From NCBI GenBank assembly GCA_964621785.1, contig CAZUPD010000030.1, forward strand, positions 1-64,000: 64,000 bases of DNA. The letters run 5' to 3'. Below are positions 20,304 to 29,153 of this stretch, one piece after another; position 1 is the first letter of the stretch, and each line of letters begins with the position of its first letter. The notes below the pieces were generated by a model. That model was not told where the DNA came from and made no database searches. It was given only the letters and a program-made list of their open reading frames with translations. The position numbers and the translations under genes were made by a program. Source of the DNA: JACKDW01 sp964621785 (GTDB taxonomy: Bacteria; Myxococcota_A; Polyangia; Nannocystales; Nannocystaceae).

Positions 20304-20540
20304 GAACGGCCCGGATAGTAGCCCCAAAAACCCGCGCCAGAGATACGGCTGTATGTCGTTCTCCGCACACCCGAGACCGCGTTTTTTATGATCGCAGCGT
20401 ATTTTGCTCGCAGGGCCGCGACAGAGTGTAGAGGTCGGCGCGTTGGTTCGCCTGGCTTCGAGGCGCACTTGCGTTGCGTCGGGGGAACACAGTCAATGCC
20501 TGGGCTCGCCCTGCGGGTAGGGAGGGCCGCGTTCATAAAA

Positions 20541-21347
20541 TTAGCCGGGTCCCAACAGTGCGAGGGAAAACCGCCATTGCTGGCTGTCGGGACTGACTTT
20601 GAAACGACCGACGACGACCGTGACGGCATCGGCGGTCAGGCAACTGTGAAAGTCCTCGTCTGCGTTTTGTGCGCGATCGACTGGCTTGATTTTTTTGCCT
20701 TCGCACATGGGTCGCACGATCTCCAAACCGTGGCGCACAAGCTTGCGGGCGACTGTTTCGGACAGGTCATCAGCGGCGAGACTGACCACCCCCGTGGGAC
20801 TCACCTCAACGGTGAGCACAGTGGTACCGAGCTCCTGTGGCGGACTTGGGACACAGTGGTAGCCCACAGCCTCCCCGCTCGCCTCGTCGTAGGAACCATC
20901 GCAGATCGCCTCGAGCAGCGCCGGCAGGGACATCGCCCCGACCCCCTCAGCGAGACGCCCGTGGATGTTGTTCAGGAAATCGCCGATGTCTTGTTCCTGT
21001 TCTTCGCGCTGGCCGGGCTGGTCTTCTTCGGCGTCTTGACCAGGCGTTTGCGACTGCCGTTGATGGGTCTCGATCGCCTCGTCCCAGGCCTGTTTTAGGT
21101 CGCGTTCACCGTTGGCACATCCGGTGAGCAGCGCGACCGTGGCGAGTGCTCCGAGGGCACCGTTTTTTTCGCGTGTCGTCTCGCGGCGAAGATTTTGTCG
21201 CGCGCGTCGAGAACAGCCACGGACTGCAAAAAGCCCGTGGCTCCCCCGTTTCGCCTCGCGCCGACAACCGAACTCCTCGCCGTTTCGTTGCACGTCAGGT
21301 GCGTCAAGCAACGAGCGCACGGCGCGTTCCATGGTTGCAAGACGCAT
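20541..21347 (-). CDS. Hypothetical lipoprotein
   Basis: 268 residues as drawn. A hydrophobic segment with lipobox (ALATVALLTGC) appears only near residue 77, too far from the first ATG for a normal signal peptide, so either an unusual start is used downstream or there is a sequencing error near the 5' end. No ATG, GTG or TTG is well placed just before the segment. A Gln/Glu-rich linker follows (~90-120), then a globular part with LPALLEAICDGSYDE, VGYHCVPSPP and SCLTADAVTVVVGRF. No family is recognised. Confidence 0.6.
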   Translation of the reverse strand: MRLATMERAVRSLLDAPDVQRNGEEFGCRREAKRGSHGLFAVRGCSRRARQNLRRETTREKNGALGALATVALLTGCANGERDLKQAWDEAIETHQRQSQTPGQDAEEDQPGQREEQEQDIGDFLNNIHGRLAEGVGAMSLPALLEAICDGSYDEASGEAVGYHCVPSPPQELGTTVLTVEVSPTGVVSLAADDLSETVARKLVRHGLEIVRPMCEGKKIKPVDRAQNADEDFHSCLTADAVTVVVGRFKVSPDSQQWRFSLALLGPG

Positions 21348-21419
21348 GTGCCGGAGCCTACCGAGAGACGGGCCCGCTCACCATGTCTTCGACAGATCTC
21401 GCCGACAATGCCGCCAGCC

Positions 21420-22151
21420 TCAGAAGCCGACTTCACGACACGAGCAACCCGACTCGGCACAGGACGCCGGAGCCGTGGGATTTCCCGAGCCGATGTTGAC
21501 TTGGAAGATCCGATCCATGTCCGGCGAGTAGCTGTCGATCAGGCCGAAGAACTCGCCGGTCGACATGTCTTTTTGTGCAACCCGTTCGAGATCTTCGTTG
21601 GTCAAAAACGGGATCTCGATCGGGACGATCCCGGTGTAGTCGTTCCCCGACGGGCTGATCGACGTCTGCGTCCCCTCGATCACAAATGGGTAGGTACACT
21701 CGGATTTGGGGAACCTGCCGAACACATCGGCCGGACAATCCGTGCCGACGGCGTCGTCGATCCAGGCGACCTCGGCTGCGCGACAGGTTGACCCGTCACA
21801 GGTGTACCGGTTGTAGAACTGGTAGTTCGACGTTGCGACACATGGGTGGACGCACGGCTCGAGCGACACCGGGATCGGATCGCCGGGAGCGACTTTTGTC
21901 GCCACGCACACGCGTCCGCGGAAAAACGGCACCTTGCGCTCGCTGAAGTTTCCGCCCGCGTGTTCACCGGTGCTGTCGTTGTTGGCATCGACCGCCTCGC
22001 ACGAGAGCGTCATCAGATTGCACTGCTCACCGCGCTCGCACGGAACGCTCGAACTGCACTCACTCATGCTCCCGCTCGGCTCGCAGGCGGCGAAGCAAAC
22101 GGCGACGGCAAACCCAAGCAACACTCGACTCGCACATCGGTTCGAATTCAT
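21420..22151 (-). CDS. Cysteine-rich lipoprotein
   Basis: 243 residues from an ATG, with a signal peptide and lipobox near residue 22 (AVCFAAC). About sixteen cysteines are spread over the mature protein (CSSSVPCERGEQC, CVHPCVATSNYQFYNRYTC, CAESGCSCREVGF), as in many myxobacterial outer-surface proteins stabilised by disulfides. It lies 72 bp upstream, in transcription terms, of the preceding lipoprotein gene, and the two may be co-transcribed. No known domain is recognised. Confidence 0.75.
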   Translation of the reverse strand: MNSNRCASRVLLGFAVAVCFAACEPSGSMSECSSSVPCERGEQCNLMTLSCEAVDANNDSTGEHAGGNFSERKVPFFRGRVCVATKVAPGDPIPVSLEPCVHPCVATSNYQFYNRYTCDGSTCRAAEVAWIDDAVGTDCPADVFGRFPKSECTYPFVIEGTQTSISPSGNDYTGIVPIEIPFLTNEDLERVAQKDMSTGEFFGLIDSYSPDMDRIFQVNIGSGNPTAPASCAESGCSCREVGF

Positions 22152-22383
22152 GTCAAATCTCCCCCAGCTCCACGGTACCGAAGATCGGCGAGTTCGTCAG
22201 CAGTGGGTCGACGTAGGGCGTTGGCGGCCCCGGTAGGTCTACAGGCCGGGCGACCGGCCGAGTCCACCGCGAATGCATCTACAAGCTCCTGACCCCGATC
22301 GCGGAACACTCAGCGGCGTTGCTCTCAAGTGAGCACGCGACCCCCAACCGGTCCTTTGCCGTGCGAGTCACGACGCCACGATC

Positions 22384-22704
22384 TTAAGAAACCGCGGCCA
22401 GCTTCGCGGCTAGCTCCCCGGTCTGCTCCATCTCGCGGACGATGTCGCAACCACCGATAAACTCGCCGTCGATGTAGAGCTGTGGGATGGTCGGCCACTG
22501 CGAATAGGCCTTGATGCCTTCGCGTACGGACATGTCTTGCAGCACATTAAAAGTTCCAAATGGGACCTTGTGCGACTTGAGGATTTCGAGCACCGACGAG
22601 GAAAAACCGCACTGGGGAAACAGGCGATTGCCCTTCATAAACAACATGACGCGGTTGTCGGCGATCAACTGGGCGATAAATTTTTCGACGTCGTCAGCGG
22701 GCAT
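22384..22704 (-). CDS. Monothiol glutaredoxin (CGFS type)
   Basis: 106 residues, the standard length of single-domain Grx4/GrxD-type proteins, which carry or transfer [2Fe-2S] clusters bound with glutathione. The active site is FPQCGFSSSV (Cys ~32), with MKGN before it, WPTIPQLYIDG (cis-Pro and GSH binding) and GGCDIVREM after it. The ATG at 22704 gives the expected N-terminus. The gene is single and divergent from the FHA activator gene. It contrasts with the cysteine-less relative at 7785-8171. Confidence 0.95.
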   Translation of the reverse strand: MPADDVEKFIAQLIADNRVMLFMKGNRLFPQCGFSSSVLEILKSHKVPFGTFNVLQDMSVREGIKAYSQWPTIPQLYIDGEFIGGCDIVREMEQTGELAAKLAAVS

Positions 22705-23058
22705 CTTGGGAACATCCTAACGCTGCGGACGTGATAGCTGTCCCGTGCCCCGGTTTCAAGCGCTCCTCATCCGGTCACACACGTGCGCATGCGCCCGGAC
22801 TGCAACTGCACAAGTGCGCCCCCGAAGATATGTCCGTGTCTCCAATGGTTCCGCACGGTTGCAGTCGACTCTCCCGTTTTCGGGAACCGGAATAGATGTA
22901 TCATCAAGGAGGTGTGCGTAGGCGCCCCACTCGCCTCGTCGCCGGCTGTCTTCCCCGCCGTCGTGCCGCATCGAAGTGGCGAGAGCAGCCACGGGTTCCT
23001 CGCTGGCGAGATTTCGGCCTTTTCGCATGGGGCCGCGAAGCTCTGTTAAACTCGGCCG
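22705..23058. other. Divergent intergenic region (grx / FHA activator)
   Basis: Non-coding region between divergent genes, expected to hold both promoters. One TGYANNTRCA copy is at 22801-22810 (TGCAACTGCA). I see no strong -35/-10 or -24/-12 pair and no RNA gene. Confidence 0.4.
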
Positions 23059-24391
23059 ATGGTCCACGACCGGAGCTCGACCACGGTCGCCACTGCCTAC
23101 GGTGAAACGGCCGGCCCGACGCCGCCGCAGTACCAACTCGTCGTCGTCGAAGGTCCCGACATGGGCCGGGCGATCCCCCTAGCGACCCAGTCGGTCGTCG
23201 TCGGCACCCATTGCTCCTGTGACCTCCAACTCGGTGACGACCGGGTCTCGGCGCGTCACCTCGAACTCACGCCTGCGACCGACGGACAACAATTTCGCCT
23301 CGACGACCTCGACAGTCGCAACGGGGTCCACGTCGCCGGCTCGCGGGTGCACCGTGGCCACGTCCGTCCCGGTCAGCCGATTTTGGTCGGGCGCAGCTAT
23401 CTGCGGGTGGTTCCGCGGCCACAACCGTTGAATGTACAACCGACCCAGGCTCGGCGATTTGGCGAGATGGTCGGCGAAAGTCTGGTCATGCGCGAGGTGT
23501 TTGCCGTGCTCGAGCTCGCCGCCGCCTCCGATGTCACCGTCCTGCTCTCCGGCGAAACCGGCACGGGCAAAGAACTCGCCGCCCGGGCGATCCACGGCGC
23601 CAGCGGACGACGGACGGGTCCGTTTGTCGCCCTCGACTGTGGCGCCCTCCCGCAAAACCTGCTCGAGAGCGAGTTGTTTGGCCACCAGCGCGGGGCGTTT
23701 ACCGGGGCGGTCAGCGCCCGCCAAGGAGCGTTTGTCCGCGCCGACAAGGGTACAATCTTCCTCGACGAGCTCGACAGCATTCCCATGCATGTACAAGCGA
23801 GGTTGTTACGGGTCCTCGAGGAGCGCAATGTCTCGCCCGTCGGTGCCGACCGCGAGGTCCCGATCGATGTCCGTGTGATCGCCGCGTCCCGCCGCCCGCT
23901 GCTCCCGTTGGTCGAGGCCGGCAGTTTTCGTCCCGACCTCTACTACCGCCTGAGTGTGATCTGTGTCGACCTCGTCCCGCTGCGTCGCCGACGGGAGGAT
24001 CTTCCCCAGCTGATCGCCGAGATGCTGCGGGTTCGGGGTTTTGCCGAATGCACCCGCGAGCAGATCACCGGACCCAACTTAGATCGCCTCTACGCCCACG
24101 ACTGGCCCGGTAATTGCCGCGAGTTGCGAAACGTCATCGACCGCGCCCTCGCCCTCACGCCTGCGGCCGCCTGTTTCGACGACCTGCGGGTCAGCGCCCC
24201 CGGCCAAGCGACCGACGACGCCCTGAGTGTGCGTACCGATCTGCCGTTTTCCCAGGCCAAAAAGCTCCTGATCGACGTCTTTGAAGTCCGCTACCTCAGC
24301 GATCTCATCGCCCGCTGCGAACACAACCTCTCGGCCGCAGCGCGAACCGCCGGCCTCGACCGCAAACATTTAAAAACCCTTTTGCGCCGCC

Positions 24392-24408
<17 letters not shown>
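23059..24408 (+). CDS. FHA-domain sigma-54-dependent transcriptional activator
   Basis: 449 residues. An FHA domain (~30-115: VVVGTHCSCDLQLGD, RVSARHLEL, LDSRNGVHV) replaces the usual receiver, so the input is probably a phosphothreonine protein, fitting the Ser/Thr kinases around it. The AAA+ domain (~135-365) has Walker A GETGTGKE, the sigma-54-contacting GAFTGA loop, Walker B TIFLDELD and the arginine-finger region. A Fis-type helix-turn-helix ends the protein (LSAAARTAGLDRKHLKTLL). All residues needed to remodel sigma-54 holoenzyme are present. It overlaps the deacetylase gene by 17 bp, so they are co-expressed. Sigma-54-like promoters exist elsewhere in the window, but no link is shown. 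Confidence 0.95.
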
Positions 24409-25441
<1,033 letters not shown>

Positions 25442-25499
25442 CTTTTTACATGTAGATGCAAAAATATTCGCCGCCCGGGAACGGGACGGGGAATTCGGA

Positions 25500-26537
25500 C
25501 TAAAACCGCAGGCCGCGGGGCGTCCAGCTGACCTTGGGCTTGGCCCGCCTCCTTGCTGCGAGGGCGATGACCCCGGAGACGATCGTAAATGCGGTCAGGC
25601 CTGCGGTCACTCCGATCAGGACGTTGGTCACTTCGCGGTAGCGTTCAAAGTTGGCCTCGTGGTCCCCCGGATACGGAGTCATCCCAAGCTCTTGCTCATA
25701 CAATCTCTTTTCCCGCATCGTCAGCCCACCGAGGGTCGCTGCCGCAATCGCACTGGCTGCTGTCATCCCGACACCGGCCCAAAACACCCCCTTGGCGACC
25801 TGTCCGGTCCGGGGTTTGTCGGGTTCGTCGGGCTTGACATCGGGCGGTTCGGGTTTGGGCGCGGGCCGGCGAAACCCGGTAAACTTAAACACTGCCGTCG
25901 CGCCGGCGAGGACTTCGGTGTCGAGGGCCTCGCGCTGCCACGACTCGGCACCGATAAACTCGACCCGGACCACCCCCGGAAGCACCCGTATCGGCAATTC
26001 CTCGGGGCTGTAGGGTTTGCCGTTGATCTGCAGGGCCTCAAATTTTGTTCCCGCCGCCACTTCGATGTCGACCCGACCGACGAGGCGATTGAGGGTGCGA
26101 TAGCTGTGCTGGGCTGCCGCCGGCCGGGTCGGGTGCTCATCGACGTAGGTGAAGTAGCGGTCGTACAGCTCGAGCGCGATCAGGATCTCGCCACTTTGTT
26201 CAAACGAATTGGCCGCGCCGTACAGGGCTTCGAGCGAGGGATAGATCTCAAAGGACTTGAGGAACAATTCGCCGGCCTCGCCAAACTCGGCATCGATGTA
26301 CCGGGCCTTGGCCTCGTTAAAGGTTGTACGTGCACGTTCGATCGGATCCCCTCGCGTCGCGGTCGCTATCGTCGTGACCTGTCCCGATTCATCCGCGACC
26401 GAGGCCGGCGTGTCGTGTACCCGGGCGTGCACCGACGGCGGCGGCAAACACATCCCCAAACCGACTACGCCCGCCAGCATGCGGCGGCAACAACTGGCTC
26501 GCAAAACCCGTGAGATCTGTGGTGTGTCGACTCGCAC
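25500..26537 (-). CDS. Exported TPR protein with two C-terminal membrane segments (kinase partner)
   Basis: 345 residues from a GTG, with a hydrophobic export signal (~20-38). A TPR-like helical segment (~70-140: ARTTFNEAKARYIDAEFGEAG, ALYGAANSFEQSG, ALELYDRYF) is followed by a PEGA-like beta domain (~150-225), a Pro/Lys/Asp-rich linker, and two membrane segments (~245-270 and ~300-325). It starts 13 bp after the stop of the kinase gene 26551-28362 and is certainly in the same transcript. A protein of the same layout lies divergent from the kinase at 45848-47521, which suggests a recurring kinase-partner module (inference). Confidence 0.8.
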   Translation of the reverse strand: MRVDTPQISRVLRASCCRRMLAGVVGLGMCLPPPSVHARVHDTPASVADESGQVTTIATATRGDPIERARTTFNEAKARYIDAEFGEAGELFLKSFEIYPSLEALYGAANSFEQSGEILIALELYDRYFTYVDEHPTRPAAAQHSYRTLNRLVGRVDIEVAAGTKFEALQINGKPYSPEELPIRVLPGVVRVEFIGAESWQREALDTEVLAGATAVFKFTGFRRPAPKPEPPDVKPDEPDKPRTGQVAKGVFWAGVGMTAASAIAAATLGGLTMREKRLYEQELGMTPYPGDHEANFERYREVTNVLIGVTAGLTAFTIVSGVIALAARRRAKPKVSWTPRGLRF

Positions 26538-26550
26538 CTGGCAACCAGGC

Positions 26551-28362
26551 TCACTTCTCTGGGTGGCCCGGCTTGGTTTTTAGCGGCTTGAAGGTCGGTG
26601 TTTCAAGGGGATCGGGTGGGGTCTTGGGATCCTGAGCGTCCGCGGGTTCGGTTTTGGCCGCGGTCTTGAAGTGGGTGCGAGCCTTGGGTCGCTTGGCCTT
26701 GAGGGCAAACGAGAGGTTGGCATTGGCGATCGGCATGCGCAGGTCGTGAACCGCTTCAAAACCTACTTTTTCGAGAACCAGCCCGATCTCTGTGGAACCG
26801 CGGGGGAGCTCGAGACGGATCGGTGTCACCGCATCTTCGACTGCAGCTTCGAGAATCGGACGGACGGCATCGGGAGCTTTGACAACCGAAATCGTCGCGC
26901 CCGGCGGTGTTGTTTGGATCACCCAGGCGATCGATTCCGGAGGTTTGTTCACCGGTGTCGCGGGCGGTACCGCGGATGGCACCTCCGTTTTGGAGTGGAC
27001 GGGTTCGACAATCGGTGGCTGGGTCGCTACGGGGGCGGGTCGAGGTTGCTGGCTGGTTTGACCAAAGCCCCCGAGGAAAAACGCGGCCCCAGCGATGGCG
27101 GCTCCGACCAATGGGAGCCCGAGCCACAGTGGCCATGGACTACCGCCGGGTGTATTTTGTGTATACACATCTTCGACCGCGAGCGCGGCCTGGCTCTCGC
27201 CCTCGGCAACTGGCGGCACCAGGGCGAGATTGCGGGTCCGCGGCGGGGTAAGCGTCCCATCGCTGACATCATGTGGTTCGACCACGCGAATCACCGGGTG
27301 CTTGGCGGTGCGCCGCACAGTGGCCCGACGGTAGTCGTGGCGCTCGCCAAACGACGTGCGCATCAGTTCGGCCAACATGGCTCTCGGGTCCTGTTCACCG
27401 ACCTCGTCGCGAAGGATCGCCAGCAATTCGCCCCGCAGTTGAGAGGCGCTGTGGGGGCGTTGGTCGGGATCGCGGGCGAGTGCCCGATCGACCACGTCGA
27501 CCAGTGCACGCGGGAGGTCCGGTCGGATCGTGGTCAGCGATTCAACCTCACAGGCGAGCACGCGCTTGAGGGTTTCGGCCTCGTTGGCACCGGTGTACAG
27601 CCGGCGACCGGCGAGCAATTCCCAGGCGATGACACCGAGGGCAAACAGGTCCGTCTCACACGTGAGGGGCTGCCCCTGCGCCTGCTCAGGCGGCATGTAC
27701 GGCAACTTACCGCGCAGACATCCGGTCAGCGTACTCGACTCGCGCCCGGCCGCTTTGGCGATACCAAAGTCGACCAACTTCACCCACCCCGTGAGGGTGA
27801 TGAGGAGGTTTTGTGGCGAGACATCGCGGTGGACCAAGCCCAACGGCTCGCCGTCGGTATCGCGAAGGTCGTGGACCGCCTCGAGCCCATAACATGTATC
27901 TGCAAGAATTTGAAGGACAACCGCGGTCGGCAACCTGCGGTTGTCGGCCTGCAACACACGGACGAGCGAGGACAGGGTCTCGCCCTCGATGTACTCCATC
28001 ACCATGTAGTACAGGCCGTCGGCGCGACCGATATCGAGGATCTCGCCGATATGGGGGTTGTGCAGCAGCGCGGCGATCCGAGCCTCACTCAGGAACATGT
28101 CGACAAACGCCGGTTCGTTCGCGAGGTGCGGGTGAATCACTTTGACCGCGACCAGTTTTTGGAAGTTGGCCAGGCCCCGTGTCAGCGCGAGGTAGACCGT
28201 CGCCATCCCGCCATGACCGAGGCGCTGTACAAGTTCGTAGCGCCCGAGTTTCGTCGTGTCCCGATGACCAGCCGTGAGATCGCGTGGCTCGCGGCGGGAA
28301 TCCGCGAGCACTTTGGTCTCCACATCTGGTTCCATTTCACGGGGAAGCAACGTCGATACCAC
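26551..28362 (-). CDS. Ser/Thr protein kinase with membrane segment and PEGA-like C-terminus
   Basis: 603 residues. The kinase domain (~38-310) has GHGGMATVY, AVKVI (catalytic Lys), HRDVSPQN, VDFGIAK and GKLPYMPPEQ. The catalytic loop reads HRDVSPQN rather than HRDxKPxN, a variant frequent among myxobacterial kinases. A membrane segment lies at ~410-432 (LWLGLPLVGAAIAGAAFFLGG). The outer part has a Pro-rich linker and a PEGA-like domain (~475-545: TTPPGATISV, LPRGSTEIGL) and ends in a basic tail. It forms an operon with the TPR/two-TM protein downstream. Confidence 0.92.
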   Translation of the reverse strand: MVSTLLPREMEPDVETKVLADSRREPRDLTAGHRDTTKLGRYELVQRLGHGGMATVYLALTRGLANFQKLVAVKVIHPHLANEPAFVDMFLSEARIAALLHNPHIGEILDIGRADGLYYMVMEYIEGETLSSLVRVLQADNRRLPTAVVLQILADTCYGLEAVHDLRDTDGEPLGLVHRDVSPQNLLITLTGWVKLVDFGIAKAAGRESSTLTGCLRGKLPYMPPEQAQGQPLTCETDLFALGVIAWELLAGRRLYTGANEAETLKRVLACEVESLTTIRPDLPRALVDVVDRALARDPDQRPHSASQLRGELLAILRDEVGEQDPRAMLAELMRTSFGERHDYRRATVRRTAKHPVIRVVEPHDVSDGTLTPPRTRNLALVPPVAEGESQAALAVEDVYTQNTPGGSPWPLWLGLPLVGAAIAGAAFFLGGFGQTSQQPRPAPVATQPPIVEPVHSKTEVPSAVPPATPVNKPPESIAWVIQTTPPGATISVVKAPDAVRPILEAAVEDAVTPIRLELPRGSTEIGLVLEKVGFEAVHDLRMPIANANLSFALKAKRPKARTHFKTAAKTEPADAQDPKTPPDPLETPTFKPLKTKPGHPEK

Positions 28363-28790
28363 CCTTTGGTCACGATACGCGAAACCCGCTTAGCGATCAT
28401 CTCGAGGTGTTGGAGCGCCAACCACAAACGATCCACATATGAAGGTGTTTACCTGTCGGGGATGTTCGAATTGAGGCTCGGATCACCAAAACGATCGTTT
28501 GTCCGCATTTTGCGCATGCCGCGATCATGAAGAGATCTCGGAGATCTCGCGCTTCGCTCCAATTTTCTTTGATTCACCAATCAAAAAGATGGTGGATTCG
28601 CATAAAATTTAAATTTCGGATAAAATGGTGTTTTATAAATAATATTCGAAAGTTAGATCTGTTTTTGCGCGCGAACATGCACTTGCGCACAGCGGTCGCG
28701 CGCATCCGCGGTGGAATGGCCCTTGCGTGCAGGATTTCGTTGACGTAGAGGCAGAGGGGGCTTCACCAGCGAACACGGAGGATACACGTC
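28363..28790 (+). promoter_or_regulatory. AT-rich regulatory region before the small RHH-like gene
   Basis: Between ~28550 and 28680 the base composition turns strongly AT-rich (ataaaatttaaatttcgg, tttataaataatattcg), very unlike the rest of the window. It contains two adjacent GAGATCTC palindromes (28532-28539 and 28541-28548) and a perfect 7-bp inverted repeat TTTGATT-CACC-AATCAAA (28568-28585). TATAAA/TAAAAT words could serve as -10 elements. The downstream gene has a good ribosome site, GGAGGAT at 28777-28783. Confidence 0.55.
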
Positions 28791-29018
28791 ATGGCAAAGC
28801 GGCAGACTCGCAGGAGCATCTCGGTCAAGGGCATCACCTACCAGCGACTGAAGGACTACTGTGAAGCTGCTGGCCTGAGCGTGAGTGGTTACCTCGAAGA
28901 AATTATTGCGGAAAAACTTGATGCGGCCGGGGTCCCAGTGCCGACCGCGATCAAACCGCGCCCGGCGGCCAAACCGACCGAATCCGAAGAAATCATTTCG
29001 CAACATTTCACGTTTTAG
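28791..29018 (+). CDS. Small ribbon-helix-helix-like protein
   Basis: 75 residues. The N-terminus is basic with a short strand (KRQTRRSISVKG), then two helices (ITYQRLKDYCEAAG and VSGYLEEIIAEKLDAAG) in the order expected of a ribbon-helix-helix DNA-binding fold, and a disordered Pro/Ala/Thr tail. A strong ribosome site (GGAGGAT) lies 8 bp upstream of the ATG. It is preceded by an AT-rich, palindrome-bearing regulatory region and followed by dnaX, all co-directional. Similar small proteins occur widely in myxobacteria as far as I recall; RHH proteins commonly autoregulate, and the upstream palindromes are candidate operators (inference). Confidence 0.75.
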   Translation: MAKRQTRRSISVKGITYQRLKDYCEAAGLSVSGYLEEIIAEKLDAAGVPVPTAIKPRPAAKPTESEEIISQHFTF

Positions 29019-29153
29019 CCCGTTTCTCTCGCTGAACTTTCGAGGCGTGGCAAACGCCGTGAAACAAAGTTTGAGAACGACGTTTATCTGCGCAGTCAAC
29101 GCCTGTAGTTGCAGCGGTCGCTCCGAACCGCGCACGTGGTACGTTCCCGGCCC

